Positions 18,955-28,835 of a stretch of 42,492 nt of DNA are shown here, piece by piece (position 1 is the stretch's first letter; each line of letters opens with the position of its first letter). The notes under the pieces were generated by a model. The model was not told where the DNA came from and ran no database searches. It saw only the letters and a program-made list of their open reading frames with translations. Both the position numbers and the translations under genes were made by a program. The DNA is from Ruoffia halotolerans (GTDB lineage: Bacteria; Bacillota; Bacilli; Lactobacillales; Aerococcaceae). The stretch spans positions 1-42,492 of the forward strand of contig NZ_JACAOA010000019.1 of the NCBI RefSeq assembly GCF_014049385.1, in the 5' to 3' direction.

Positions 18955-21078
18955 ATGAATAATCGAAATCCAAACCCGAATCGTAATTTTTTTCGGGGAA
19001 CTTTACCTTACATCCTAATATTTTTAGCGATTATTGGTATGTTTCAAGTATTCTCAGGTAACTTAGGTTATGCTGGGCAAACTGAAGAGATATCATCGTC
19101 TAAATTTATGAGTGAATTAGAAAGCGGGAACATTGAAACTTTCGAAATCCAAATTGGATCAGGGGCTTATTCAGTTCGTGGGGAATACCGAACAACTAAT
19201 GAAACTGTAGAGAAAGAAGAAGATAACTTTTTACAAGTTATTCAAGGATCTAACGAAGTAAGTTTATTTGAAACAACTATTTTAGGTAATGATGCAACGT
19301 TGAACATGGTGACGGATGTTGCTTTAGAAAATGATACTACAATTCAAACAATTCCGGAATCAAGTGCAGGATTATGGTTAAGTTTCTTACCCTTCTTAAT
19401 CTTATTAATCCCGACATTCTTCTTAATCTATTCAATGACTCAACAAGGTTCTGCCGGCGGAAAAGGCGTGATGAACTTTGGAAAGTCTAAATCAAAAGAC
19501 GTTTCAAAACAAAAAGTCAAAGTACGCTTCTCTGATGTTGCGGGTGCAGAAGAAGAGAAACAAGAATTAGTTGAAGTGGTTGAATTCTTAAAAGATCCAG
19601 ATCGCTTTACAAAGTTAGGTGCGCGTATACCAGCAGGTGTTCTTTTAGAAGGGCCTCCAGGTACTGGTAAAACGTTATTAGCTAAAGCTGTTGCGGGAGA
19701 AGCAGGCGTTCCATTCTACAGTATCTCAGGTTCTGAATTCGTTGAGATGTTTGTCGGTGTTGGGGCGAGTCGTGTAAGAGACTTATTCGAAAATGCTAAG
19801 AAAAATGCACCATCGATTATCTTCATTGATGAGATTGATGCCGTAGGTCGTCAACGTGGAGCTGGTATGGGCGGAGGGCACGATGAACGTGAACAAACAC
19901 TTAACCAATTACTTGTTGAGATGGATGGCTTCGAAGGTAACGAAGGTATTATCGTTATGGCTGCAACTAACCGTTCTGATGTTTTAGATCCTGCTTTGCT
20001 GCGTCCGGGTCGTTTTGATAGACAAATTCTAGTTGGTAATCCTGATGTTAAAGGGCGTGAAGAAATCTTATTAGTTCACTCACGTAACAAGCAATTAGCT
20101 AATGATGTAGATTTAAAAGTAATCGCACAACAAACACCAGGTTTCTCTGGTGCGGATTTAGAAAACTTACTAAATGAAGCGGCTTTAATTGCTGCTCGTG
20201 TTGATCATACATCTATCCATGCAGAAGATATTGATGAAGCACATGACCGTGTCATTGCGGGACCAGCTAAAACAAACCGTGAAATGTCAGCGAAACAACG
20301 CGAAACCGTTGCTTATCACGAAGCTGGGCACACAATTGTTGGTATGGTATTAAGCGATGCACGTGTTGTCCATAAAGTAACAATCGTTCCTCGTGGACGT
20401 GCAGGTGGATATGCAATTATGCTTCCTAAAGAAGATCAATATATCATTACTGAAAAAGAATTATACGAACAAGTTGTTGGTTTACTTGGAGGACGTGCTG
20501 CTGAAGAGATTGTGTTTAATCACCAATCAACTGGGGCAAGTAATGACTTTCAACAAGCGACTCAAATTGTTCGTTCAATGATTACAGAATATGGTATGTC
20601 GGAAAAATTAGGTACAGTCCAATATGAAGGGAATCAAAAACCTTTTGCTGGCCGTCAATATGGTCAGAGTGTGACATATTCTGAACAAATTGCTTATGAA
20701 ATCGACTCAGAAATTCGTCGTATTACAGATAAAGCGTTAACTGATGCACATAATATTATTAATGAACATCGTGAACAGTTGGATACTATTGCTAAAAAGT
20801 TATTAGAAATCGAAACATTAGATCAAAGAGCGATCAAATCTTTATTCGAAACAGGCAAAATGCCTGCGCCTGAAGATACAGATTCAAAGGATAAACCCGA
20901 ATTAGCAGATGAACCTGATAGCTTCAAAGATGCGAAAGAAAAAGCAAACGATGATGAAAATCATTCAGATGTTTATGATCGTGCTGAAGAAGAGACAACT
21001 TATGTTGAACCAGATGAAGTACCATCTGATGACACAGAAGAAAGAAATTCTCACATTAATCAAGACAGAGATTTATAA
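18955..21078 (+). CDS. ftsH: ATP-dependent zinc metalloprotease FtsH
   Basis: A membrane-bound AAA+ protease that degrades misassembled membrane proteins and regulatory factors. It has 707 residues. Two N-terminal membrane helices (about 17-35 and 142-162) flank an external domain; the AAA module has Walker A GPPGTGKT at 233-240, a [11 protein letters not shown] Walker B region and an arginine-finger segment. The protease zinc motif HEAGH is at 455-459. The last 60 or so residues form a very acidic tail rich in Asp and Glu, which is variable in this family. AAGGAGG gives a strong ribosome binding site. Confidence 0.97.
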   Translation: MNNRNPNPNRNFFRGTLPYILIFLAIIGMFQVFSGNLGYAGQTEEISSSKFMSELESGNIETFEIQIGSGAYSVRGEYRTTNETVEKEEDNFLQVIQGSNEVSLFETTILGNDATLNMVTDVALENDTTIQTIPESSAGLWLSFLPFLILLIPTFFLIYSMTQQGSAGGKGVMNFGKSKSKDVSKQKVKVRFSDVAGAEEEKQELVEVVEFLKDPDRFTKLGARIPAGVLLEGPPGTGKTLLAKAVAGEAGVPFYSISGSEFVEMFVGVGASRVRDLFENAKKNAPSIIFIDEIDAVGRQRGAGMGGGHDEREQTLNQLLVEMDGFEGNEGIIVMAATNRSDVLDPALLRPGRFDRQILVGNPDVKGREEILLVHSRNKQLANDVDLKVIAQQTPGFSGADLENLLNEAALIAARVDHTSIHAEDIDEAHDRVIAGPAKTNREMSAKQRETVAYHEAGHTIVGMVLSDARVVHKVTIVPRGRAGGYAIMLPKEDQYIITEKELYEQVVGLLGGRAAEEIVFNHQSTGASNDFQQATQIVRSMITEYGMSEKLGTVQYEGNQKPFAGRQYGQSVTYSEQIAYEIDSEIRRITDKALTDAHNIINEHREQLDTIAKKLLEIETLDQRAIKSLFETGKMPAPEDTDSKDKPELADEPDSFKDAKEKANDDENHSDVYDRAEEETTYVEPDEVPSDDTEERNSHINQDRDL

Positions 21079-21088
21079 GTCATGAAAG

Positions 21089-21125
21089 AAATCGATTATC
21101 CATTTTGGATAGTCGATTTTTTTGT
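21089..21125 (+). terminator. terminator after ftsH
   Basis: AAATCGATTATCC pairs with GGATAGTCGATTT (one G-T pair) around a five-base loop and runs into seven or more Ts. Confidence 0.88.
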
Positions 21126-21241
21126 TTTTACAAATTAGAAATAAATATGCTTAATGGCTGATATGTTGGGATTTCTAACGAAAGAAAAGGCTGAATTTAA
21201 GAATTAATATATATAAAACTTTATAATAAGTAATAAAACAC

Positions 21242-21269
21242 TAGACAAATCGATTATCTTTAGTAGAAT
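21242..21269 (+). promoter_or_regulatory. promoter of the acyl-CoA synthetase gene
   Basis: TAGACA (21242-21247), a 16-bp spacer and TAGAAT (21264-21269); each hexamer differs from consensus at one position. Between the ftsH terminator and this promoter the DNA is AT-rich and I see nothing else. Confidence 0.65.
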
Positions 21270-21284
21270 GAAAGTAACAAAAAA

Positions 21285-21298
21285 TGATAGCGATTACA
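21285..21298 (+). promoter_or_regulatory. cre-like CcpA site over the acyl-CoA synthetase transcript start
   Basis: TGATAGCGATTACA matches the cre consensus TGWAANCGNTNWCA at all but one position. It starts 16 bp past the -10 box, that is about +10 to +23, the classical position for CcpA roadblock repression. Action is inferred. Confidence 0.55.
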
Positions 21299-21325
21299 AA
21301 TTTAAAGTCTAAGGAGAATAAGACA

Positions 21326-22861
21326 ATGAATTTGGATTGGATAAAAACACGTGCAATTGCCACACCTGACAAAGTGGCCGTAATTGATCCTATTAAACAA
21401 ACGGAATTTACATATAAACAACTAAATCAACGTGCTGAAATGCTAGCACGGCATTTAGTGGAGAATGAGGGAATTAAACGAGGAGACCGAATAGGTACCT
21501 TTGTCCCAAATGATATTGCCATTATTGATTTTCTTTTGGCTTCAATTAAAATTGGGGCGGTTTTTGTTCCACTGAATTGGAGATTAAAACCAATCGAAAT
21601 TGGAAAAGTAGTTAAAGATGCTGGTTTAGAATATATCGTTTACGCAACTAATCATCTTGAACGTCTGACTGAAGTTCCGCAAGAATTTATTAAATATAAC
21701 GTTGATGGACCAGAATATAATGAAATCGTGAATCTTGAGAATTATACACCTTTTGAAAGTGTTAATTTAGACTTACAAGATATCGCTATGTTAATTTATA
21801 CAAGTGGGTCGACAGGGAGACCTAAAGGTGTTATACACACGCATGAAAGTTACTTAAATAATAGTTTTAATCAAAACTTATCTTGGGGTATGAGGGAAGA
21901 TTGGAAAACAATTGCAAGTGCGCCTATGTTCCATATCTTAGGTTTTATTGATATTGTTATTCCAATGTTAATGGTTGGTGGAACAGTTATATTAGAAAGA
22001 TACTTCAATCATGAAACCATTAATGATTGGATTGTAAAGTATGAACCGACGGTTTTAGTTTTAATTCCAACGATGTTTTATGCAATTATTGCTCATCCGG
22101 AATTTAAACCTGAGAATATTATGAATATTGAGTTGCTTGTTTCAGGAGGATCACCGCCATTACCAGCGGTACAAAAAGTATTCCAACAAATGGGTAAAAT
22201 TATTATAAACGCCTATGGTTTAACTGAAGCACCATTATTAACATTTAATAAATATGAATATGCGGTGAACAACCCACAATCTATTGGTCAACCGCTAATG
22301 TTTGTCGATGTGAAAATTGTCAATGAAGATTTAGAGGAAGTTCCAGTAGGAGACATTGGTGAAATAATCGTTAAAGGTAAAAATATTACCCCAGGCTATT
22401 GGAATTTACCAGAAGAGAATGAAAAAGCCTTTCATAATGGCTTCTTTAGAACAGGAGACATGGGCTTTATTAATGAATTTGGTGAAATAACGATTGTTAA
22501 CCGCCTGAAAGAATTAATTATTACAGGTGGCGAAAACGTGCTACCATCAGAAGTCGAAGCTATTCTTAGTCAACATCCTCTCATTCGATCAGCAATCGTC
22601 TTAGGATATGAACATCCTAAATTTGGTGAATCTGTATCTGCGGCCATTATGCTCAATAAAGAAGCTCTCGGTTCAGATAATTATAGAGAAGTCTTAGATG
22701 AATACTGCTTGAAAAACCTTGCAGGCTATAAAGTACCGAAACTATACTTAGAGATTGACGAAATACCACTAAACTCTGTTGGAAAACCAGATCGTCTAGA
22801 ACTAGAGAAGATGATGAATGACTATGCGAAATCAACAATAATAAACGAATTGAGTAATTAA
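21326..22861 (+). CDS. acyl-CoA synthetase (AMP-forming)
   Basis: A 511-residue ANL-superfamily ligase that activates a carboxylic acid to its CoA thioester via an acyl-adenylate. Motifs: P-loop-like YTSGSTGRPKGV (158-169), AYGLTEAP, FRTGDMG and the C-terminal hinge region RLKELIITGGENVLPSEVE. A late Lys is present in LNSVGKPDR, the catalytic lysine position. The ATG at 21326 has AAGGAG nine bases upstream; an in-frame ATG at 21284 lies inside the cre-like region and lacks a site. Context with beta-oxidation genes points to a fatty acid substrate (FadD-like), but chain length cannot be read from sequence. Confidence 0.88.
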   Translation: MNLDWIKTRAIATPDKVAVIDPIKQTEFTYKQLNQRAEMLARHLVENEGIKRGDRIGTFVPNDIAIIDFLLASIKIGAVFVPLNWRLKPIEIGKVVKDAGLEYIVYATNHLERLTEVPQEFIKYNVDGPEYNEIVNLENYTPFESVNLDLQDIAMLIYTSGSTGRPKGVIHTHESYLNNSFNQNLSWGMREDWKTIASAPMFHILGFIDIVIPMLMVGGTVILERYFNHETINDWIVKYEPTVLVLIPTMFYAIIAHPEFKPENIMNIELLVSGGSPPLPAVQKVFQQMGKIIINAYGLTEAPLLTFNKYEYAVNNPQSIGQPLMFVDVKIVNEDLEEVPVGDIGEIIVKGKNITPGYWNLPEENEKAFHNGFFRTGDMGFINEFGEITIVNRLKELIITGGENVLPSEVEAILSQHPLIRSAIVLGYEHPKFGESVSAAIMLNKEALGSDNYREVLDEYCLKNLAGYKVPKLYLEIDEIPLNSVGKPDRLELEKMMNDYAKSTIINELSN

Positions 22862-22867
22862 TGTTTA

Positions 22868-22897
22868 AGTCCCAGCTGAAAAGTTGGGATTTTTTGT
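22868..22897 (+). terminator. terminator after acyl-CoA synthetase
   Basis: AGTCCCA and TGGGATT arms with a G-C pair inside a short loop, followed by six Ts. From here to 23174 (about 280 bp) I see no gene, only AT-rich DNA and the cre site below. Confidence 0.8.
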
Positions 22898-23109
22898 GTT
22901 ATCTATTAAGTTTACATAATAGACAGTGACAAACTTTTGCCCAAGATAGCTGTTTATCAATGTTATTCTTATTAAACTTATTAGTTGCAATAATAACTCA
23001 ACTGTTTAAAAGAGCAAAAATGAGAATACGACTCTTTATTAAGCGTCCTAATGTAAATGATAAGGCTTAGTTATTTCACGACGTCCAATTAAGAGAGTAT
23101 TATATGGGT

Positions 23110-23123
23110 TGTAAACGTTATCA
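23110..23123 (+). promoter_or_regulatory. perfect cre (CcpA) site before the beta-oxidation operon
   Basis: TGTAAACGTTATCA matches TGWAANCGNTNWCA at every position. It lies 51 bp before the acyl-CoA dehydrogenase start. A -10-like TATTAT (23098-23103) just upstream would put the site at the transcript start. Catabolite repression of the operon is the natural inference. Confidence 0.7.
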
Positions 23124-23174
23124 TTTTTGTGTAAGTAATACTTGGTATTGAAAAATTTTAGGAGGCAATAAAAA

Positions 23175-24380
23175 ATGGAGAACAGAAAAGAAGTATTAAA
23201 ACAATTATTCCCTGAGGATATTTTAAACATTAGCGAAGGTTTAACAGATGGAGAAGTTGAGTTTTTAAGACAATTAGTGGAGCTGCTAGAAACAAAGTAT
23301 CGTCCAGTAGTTAATCAAGCTTGGGTTGATGCTGAAGTGCCAGAAGGATTTTTTGAAGATATCGGTAAATTAGGATACTATACAAACCCTTTATTATTCG
23401 AAGGACGTGAAGGTAAGAAACAAACGAGTCAATTATTCCAATTTTTCTTCGCCTTTGCTATGTCGAGATTCGACGTATCATTAAACACTTTAATGGGAGT
23501 TCACTCAGGATTAGGGTTTAATTCTTTCTTATTTGGAGGTAGTCCAGAACAAGTACAAAAATATGTACCTAAATTAGCGAGTCATGAATTACGTACTTGC
23601 TTCGCTTTAACAGAACCTGATCATGGATCTGACGTTGCTTGGGGCTTAGATACGACAGCACGTCGTGAAGGTGACAAATGGATTCTTAATGGAGCTAAAC
23701 GTTGGATTGGAGGGGCATCAGTCGCTGACTTAATCCCAGTTTATGCAAGAGACGAAGAAACAAACAAACCAAAATGCTTTATCGTCAAAGCAGGTCAAGA
23801 AGGATTAGATATTGACGTTATTGAAAATAAAATTGCACTTCGTATTGTTCCAAACGCAAATATTCACTTAAAAGATGTCGTAGTTGATGAAAGTGATCGT
23901 CTACAAAACATCAATAGTTTTAAAGATATTGCTAAAGTACTTTACTCAACTCGTGCAGGGGTAGCTTTCATGGCGACAGGAGCTATGGCAGGAGCACTTC
24001 AAGCGACCCTTAAATATGTAACTGAACGTAAACAATTTGGAAAAGACATCTCAAATTACCAATTAGTTCAAGAAAAATTAGCGATGATGCAAGCAAACGT
24101 GACATCTGCCATGGCCCTGTGTTCACAAATCGCTCGCCAACAAGAGAATGGTGACTACAATGAAATCGTTACTTCAGTAGGTAAGATGATTAATGCCCTT
24201 CGTTTACGTGAGACTGTAGCAATGGGGCGTGGAATTTGTGGGGGGAACGGAATTGTTGTCGATTATGATATCGCAAGATTCTTCTCTGATGCAGAAGCTG
24301 TTTATACATATGAAGGTACACACGAAATTAATGCCTTGGTAATTGGACGAGCAATGACTGGTCAATCAGCATTTAACTAA
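23175..24380 (+). CDS. acyl-CoA dehydrogenase
   Basis: A flavoprotein that introduces the first double bond in acyl-CoA, forming 2-enoyl-CoA. It has 401 residues, with CFALTEPDHGSD (FAD/substrate loop), the ERKQFGKDISNYQLVQEKLA region and the catalytic-base Glu380 in YTYEGTHEIN. The pattern is closer to the glutaryl-CoA/short-chain dehydrogenase type than to the roughly 590-residue FadE of B. subtilis. TTAGGAGG precedes the ATG. It is the first gene of the cre-controlled group. Family members pass electrons to ETF, but no etfAB genes are in the window. Confidence 0.9.
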   Translation: MENRKEVLKQLFPEDILNISEGLTDGEVEFLRQLVELLETKYRPVVNQAWVDAEVPEGFFEDIGKLGYYTNPLLFEGREGKKQTSQLFQFFFAFAMSRFDVSLNTLMGVHSGLGFNSFLFGGSPEQVQKYVPKLASHELRTCFALTEPDHGSDVAWGLDTTARREGDKWILNGAKRWIGGASVADLIPVYARDEETNKPKCFIVKAGQEGLDIDVIENKIALRIVPNANIHLKDVVVDESDRLQNINSFKDIAKVLYSTRAGVAFMATGAMAGALQATLKYVTERKQFGKDISNYQLVQEKLAMMQANVTSAMALCSQIARQQENGDYNEIVTSVGKMINALRLRETVAMGRGICGGNGIVVDYDIARFFSDAEAVYTYEGTHEINALVIGRAMTGQSAFN

Positions 24381-24388
24381 TATTTATC

Positions 24389-24436
24389 AAGTGACAGTCA
24401 TTTCCAAACAAATTTGGAAATGGCTGAGTCGCTTTT
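24389..24436 (+). terminator. intra-operon terminator-like hairpin
   Basis: CATTTCCAAA and TTTGGAAATG form a perfect 10-bp stem with a 4-base loop, with outer GTGAC/GTCGC-like pairing, then TTTT. It lies between the dehydrogenase and the fused hydratase gene, and may be a partial terminator or a processing hairpin. Confidence 0.65.
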
Positions 24437-24470
24437 AAAGTAAAACGATATATTTTGGAGGGAAATAATA

Positions 24471-26729
24471 ATGACAATTAGAAAAGCAACCGTATTAGGT
24501 GCAGGTGTCATGGGAAGTCAAATTGCAGCCCTACTTGTGAATGCGGGGATTAAAGTGCAATTGTTAGACGTTGTAATTGACGAAGAAGATCGTAATAAAC
24601 TATCTAAAGCGGGTTATGACAGAATTACAAACAAAAAGAAATCGATGTTATATGATTTGAATTTCGAAGGAAACTTATCTTATGGAAATTTTGACGATGA
24701 TTTAGTGGAACCATCAGATTCAGATATATTTATTGAAGCTGTTAAAGAAGATATTAAAATCAAGCACGATATTTGGACAAAAATCAGACAAGTCGCTAAA
24801 GAAGAAGCGATTCTAGCAACAAATACATCTGGAATCCCAATTGAAGCAATTGCTAAAGTGTTCGAAAGCGGCGAACAAGAACGTTTCTTAGGGATGCATT
24901 TCTTCAACCCACCGCGCTATATGAAATTATTAGAAATTATTCCAACGAAGAATACATCTGAAGAAACGGTAGAAGTAGTTAAACAATTCTCAGAAGATGT
25001 CTTAGGAAAGGGTGTTGTGATAGCTAATGATGTCCCAGCCTTTATCGCTAATAGAACAGGAACACATGCGATGGCAGACATTATGTACCGTGCAGAGCGT
25101 GACGGCTTATCAATTGTTGAAGTAGATGCTTTAACAGGGAAAGCAATTGGAAGACCTCGAACAGGAACTTATGGATTATCAGACCTAGTTGGAAATGATA
25201 TTGCTGCCTTTGTTGTAGGTGGATTAATGAAAGATCCTAGTGAGCAACCTTACTTCCACAACTCATCGACCTTACCAAAACTATTAGAAAAAGGAGCTTT
25301 GGGAAATAAAGCAGGTTACGGATTCTACAAAAAAGAAGGACGTAAGCGTCTAGTATTAGATCCCAAAACTATGGAGTACGTCGAGCCAAGCAAACCTCAA
25401 TTAGAAATATTATCTCATTTTGGACGCGACTTAACAGAAAACTTAGATGTTATCTTTAAAGCAGAAGACAAGGCGGGTAAATTCTTATGGGAAACATTGA
25501 GAAGCACATTTTTCTATGCGGCAAATAATGTTCCTAAAGCGGCAAATGATTATAAAGACATTGACCGGGCAATGGTTTGGGGCTTTAACTGGAAAGTCGG
25601 ACCTTTTCAACTGTGGGATTTAATGGGCTTTGACCGTGTAAAAGAAAGAATCCAAGCCGAAGTGGGCGAATTACCTGAATGGGTAGCAAATAGAACAGAA
25701 AGCTTCTATAAGGAAGGCGATGTACTTGAAAATATTACACCGATTGAAGATCGTATAGAGAAAGAAATTTGGAAAGATGACAATACAACATTAAGTGTAA
25801 TAAACACGGATCAATTATTATTCAAATTCCATACACCAAACAACACCATTGATGAAGGACTAACAAAAGGGCTGATAAAAGCTGTAGACGAGTTAGAGTC
25901 AGGTCATTATTCTGGAATGGTTATTTACTCGGATGGACCACATTTTAGTCCGGGAGCTAACTTGAATATGATGAAGAAAGCCATTGAACTCGAGGAAGTC
26001 GATACTTTAATAGGTAAAACAATAAGCGAGTTACATGAAGCAGTGAACCGCGTTCGCTACAGTAGTAAACCGATTGTTACAGCGGTTAGAGGACGCGCTT
26101 TAGGTGGTGGAGCCGAACTAATGTTAGCCTCTCCTTATGTTGTAGCAGCGGCAGAAAGTTATATCGGTTTAGTTGAAGTCGGTGTAGGACTTATTCCTGG
26201 TGGCGGTGGCCTAGCTGAATTAACAGAACGCGTGATGACTCGAGACGAGCAAAAAGCAAGTAAGATGAAGACTTTAGGTGCAGTCATTACACGTATTGCA
26301 TCTGGAGATGTTTCAATGAGTGCTTATGAAGCCCGTCGTAAATATTACTTAAGAGGGTCAGATGACATTATTATGAATGCGGATAAAGTTGTGGACGTAG
26401 CCATTGAGAAATTAACTTATTTAACTAAAGTAAATTATATTCAAAGAACAAAAGTTAACTTCCCAGCCTTAGGAACAAACTTTAAAGCAGTGGTCGAAGG
26501 GCAATTAGATTCAATGCGCCTAGGACACTTTATTAGTGATTATGACATGGAGTTAGGACTTGCGATTGCAGATGTAATGACAGGTGGAGAGCTCCCAGAA
26601 GGAACCTATGTTAATCAAGAATGGTTACAACATCTTGAGAAACAACATTTCCTAAAATTAAGTAAAAATCAAAAGACATTCGAACGAATTTCGCATATGT
26701 TACAAACGCGTAAACCGTTAAGAAATTAA
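24471..26729 (+). CDS. fadN: 3-hydroxyacyl-CoA dehydrogenase / enoyl-CoA hydratase fusion
   Basis: A bifunctional beta-oxidation enzyme of 752 residues that hydrates enoyl-CoA and oxidises 3-hydroxyacyl-CoA with NAD. The dehydrogenase domain comes first: NAD fold VLGAGVMGSQIA at residues 8-19, then MHFFNPPRYMKLLEI and the ANRTGTHAM C-terminal helix region. The hydratase domain is C-terminal, with GRALGGGAELMLAS and GLVEVGVGLIPGGGG carrying the expected Glu residues. This domain order is that of B. subtilis FadN, not E. coli FadB. It is followed 29 bp later by the thiolase gene, as fadN-fadA in Bacillus. Confidence 0.92.
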   Translation: MTIRKATVLGAGVMGSQIAALLVNAGIKVQLLDVVIDEEDRNKLSKAGYDRITNKKKSMLYDLNFEGNLSYGNFDDDLVEPSDSDIFIEAVKEDIKIKHDIWTKIRQVAKEEAILATNTSGIPIEAIAKVFESGEQERFLGMHFFNPPRYMKLLEIIPTKNTSEETVEVVKQFSEDVLGKGVVIANDVPAFIANRTGTHAMADIMYRAERDGLSIVEVDALTGKAIGRPRTGTYGLSDLVGNDIAAFVVGGLMKDPSEQPYFHNSSTLPKLLEKGALGNKAGYGFYKKEGRKRLVLDPKTMEYVEPSKPQLEILSHFGRDLTENLDVIFKAEDKAGKFLWETLRSTFFYAANNVPKAANDYKDIDRAMVWGFNWKVGPFQLWDLMGFDRVKERIQAEVGELPEWVANRTESFYKEGDVLENITPIEDRIEKEIWKDDNTTLSVINTDQLLFKFHTPNNTIDEGLTKGLIKAVDELESGHYSGMVIYSDGPHFSPGANLNMMKKAIELEEVDTLIGKTISELHEAVNRVRYSSKPIVTAVRGRALGGGAELMLASPYVVAAAESYIGLVEVGVGLIPGGGGLAELTERVMTRDEQKASKMKTLGAVITRIASGDVSMSAYEARRKYYLRGSDDIIMNADKVVDVAIEKLTYLTKVNYIQRTKVNFPALGTNFKAVVEGQLDSMRLGHFISDYDMELGLAIADVMTGGELPEGTYVNQEWLQHLEKQHFLKLSKNQKTFERISHMLQTRKPLRN

Positions 26730-26758
26730 TACGGAAACTTGAAAGGAATGAATTAATT

Positions 26759-27946
26759 ATGCAAGATGCTTATATCGTTGCTTATGGACGTTCGGCTATT
26801 GGAAAAGGAAAAGCGAATGGAGCCCTTGCCAACGACCGTCCAGATGATATTGCAGCTGAAGTATTAAAGGGTGTCATCGATCGTGTAGATGGCGACTTTG
26901 ATCCAGCGCTTATCGAAGATGTAATTGTTGGTTGTGCCTTCCCAGAAGGAATTCAAGGTATGAATTTTGCTCGTACGATTGCTTTAAGAGCAGGATTACC
27001 TTACTCTGTTGCAGGACAGACAGTGAACCGTTACTGCTCATCAGGATTACAAACGATTGCCATTGCTGCAAATGCCATTATGGCTGGTCAATCAGAAGTA
27101 TTGGTAGCAGGTGGAGTTGAGTTCATGAGTTCTGTCCCAATGGGTGGTAATGAAGTAACAAACAACCCTACACTACAAGCAGAAGATTCAGGTGTTTCGT
27201 ATCCAATGGGACTCACTGCTGAAAATGTCGCAACTAAATATAATGTCACTCGGGAAGATCAGGATGAATTTGGAGTGCAAAGTCATCAACGTGCACATGC
27301 TGCACAAACAGAAGGACGCTTTGATGATGAAATCATCCCCGTAACAACACATAAAGTTGAATACACAAAAAATGGACCTCAAGTTAAAGAGGTAAAATTC
27401 GACAAAGATGAAGGAATTCGTCCAGAATCAACAACTGAAACTTTAGGGAAACTAAGAACAATCTTTAAAGCAGACGGATCTGTCACTGCAGGAACATCAT
27501 CGCAAGTAAGTGACGGCGCAAGTTTTGTTGTCATCATGTCAGGCGAAAAGGTAAAAGAATTAGGCGTGAAGCCAATCGCCCGCTTTGTTGGTTATAAAGC
27601 TGTAGGGGTCGATCCGAAATATATGGGGATCGGACCAGCCTATGCTATTCCAGAAGTTTTAGAATTAACGGGCTTAAAACTAGAAGATTTGGACTTAATC
27701 GAATTAAACGAAGCCTTTGCTTCTCAAGCGCTAGCTTCAATTCGGGAATTAGGAATAAACACAGATATTACAAACGTTAACGGAGGAGCAATTGCTTTAG
27801 GACATCCACTGGGTGCAACCGGAGCCGTGCTGACATCACGCTTATTAGCTGAGATGGGTAAACGTAAAGATTCGAAATATGGAATGGTATCAATGTGTAT
27901 CGGAGCCGGTATGGGTGCTGCAGGTATTTTTGAATATATTCATTAG
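26759..27946 (+). CDS. fadA: acetyl-CoA acyltransferase (thiolase)
   Basis: This enzyme cleaves 3-ketoacyl-CoA with CoA to give acetyl-CoA and a shortened acyl-CoA. It is 395 residues. The nucleophile Cys93 lies in NRYCSSGLQ, His349 in GHPLGATGA and the second active-site Cys380 in [12 protein letters not shown], all as in degradative thiolases. GAAAGGAA precedes the ATG. It is the second gene after the fused dehydrogenase/hydratase and is probably co-transcribed with it. Confidence 0.93.
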   Translation: MQDAYIVAYGRSAIGKGKANGALANDRPDDIAAEVLKGVIDRVDGDFDPALIEDVIVGCAFPEGIQGMNFARTIALRAGLPYSVAGQTVNRYCSSGLQTIAIAANAIMAGQSEVLVAGGVEFMSSVPMGGNEVTNNPTLQAEDSGVSYPMGLTAENVATKYNVTREDQDEFGVQSHQRAHAAQTEGRFDDEIIPVTTHKVEYTKNGPQVKEVKFDKDEGIRPESTTETLGKLRTIFKADGSVTAGTSSQVSDGASFVVIMSGEKVKELGVKPIARFVGYKAVGVDPKYMGIGPAYAIPEVLELTGLKLEDLDLIELNEAFASQALASIRELGINTDITNVNGGAIALGHPLGATGAVLTSRLLAEMGKRKDSKYGMVSMCIGAGMGAAGIFEYIH

Positions 27947-27983
27947 TACTAAACCTTAATTAATGAAAGTAAGGAGATAAGTA

Positions 27984-28769
27984 ATGTATCAAACGATTCT
28001 ATACACAATAGAGAACCAAGTCGCGACCGTTACCATTAATCGAGAAGAGTATGGAAATGCTTTTTCAGAAACGACGTATCAAGAAATTATTGATGTAATG
28101 GTAGATATCGATCAAAATCCAGAAGTAAAGGCGGTTATCTTAACAGGAGCAGGCAAGTATTTCTGTGCAGGAGGAGATGTTAAATACTTCCAACACCTCA
28201 TTGATACCGGACAAGGAATACCAGAAGACGGTGTCCTTAAAACAGGAGAAATGGTTCGAAGTATCCGACAAAATTCAAAACCCGTGATTGCAGCCATTAA
28301 TGGTGTGGCTGCAGGAGCAGGCTTAGGACTCGCATTATCATGTGATTTCATTGTGATGGGGACTCAGAGTCGCTTACTTACGGCGTTTATTAATATGGCT
28401 TTCCCGGGAGATACTGGGTTGATGTACAATTTACAACAAGCTTTAGGATCATACCGAACGATGAAACATATTATGTTGAATGAACCGATTGATGCGGAAT
28501 TGGCAGTCGAATATGGACTCGCTTATAGTAAAGTTGCAGATGAAGATTTACTTGATGAAGCCCAAGCATTAGCACAAAAGCTAGCTCATGGACCGACTCA
28601 AACATTAGCATACCAAAAAGCTTTATTAGCGAGTATCCTATATCCTCAAATGGATGATACGAACCTTTTAGAAGCGAAGTATATGAGGGCTAGTTCGTTA
28701 AGTGATGATCATTCTGAAGCAGTTGCAGCATTTTTAAGTAAAAGGCAACCAAAATTCAAAGGAAATTAG
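27984..28769 (+). CDS. enoyl-CoA hydratase/isomerase family protein
   Basis: A 261-residue stand-alone crotonase. The CoA-binding and oxyanion stretches ILTGAGKYFCAGGDVKYF and INGVAAGAGLGLALSCDF are typical. The catalytic-Glu segment of true hydratases is not conserved: the region reads FINMAFPGDTGLMYNL, with Asn where the first Glu is expected and an Asp nearby, more like isomerase-type crotonases (PaaG or enoyl-CoA isomerase). With a hydratase already fused in the neighbouring gene, a role in isomerising unsaturated fatty acids is plausible but inferred. AAGGAG precedes the ATG; the gap to the thiolase gene is 37 bp. Confidence 0.8.
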   Translation: MYQTILYTIENQVATVTINREEYGNAFSETTYQEIIDVMVDIDQNPEVKAVILTGAGKYFCAGGDVKYFQHLIDTGQGIPEDGVLKTGEMVRSIRQNSKPVIAAINGVAAGAGLGLALSCDFIVMGTQSRLLTAFINMAFPGDTGLMYNLQQALGSYRTMKHIMLNEPIDAELAVEYGLAYSKVADEDLLDEAQALAQKLAHGPTQTLAYQKALLASILYPQMDDTNLLEAKYMRASSLSDDHSEAVAAFLSKRQPKFKGN

Positions 28770-28771
28770 TA

Positions 28772-28799
28772 TTGCTGTGATACACTGTAAGCATACAAT
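28772..28799 (+). promoter_or_regulatory. promoter of the LysR-type regulator
   Basis: TTGCTG (28772-28777), a 16-bp spacer and TACAAT (28794-28799), about 37 bp before the start codon. Confidence 0.55.
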
Positions 28800-28835
28800 A
28801 CTATTCAGAAATATTAAGAATTTGAGGTGCTTAGA

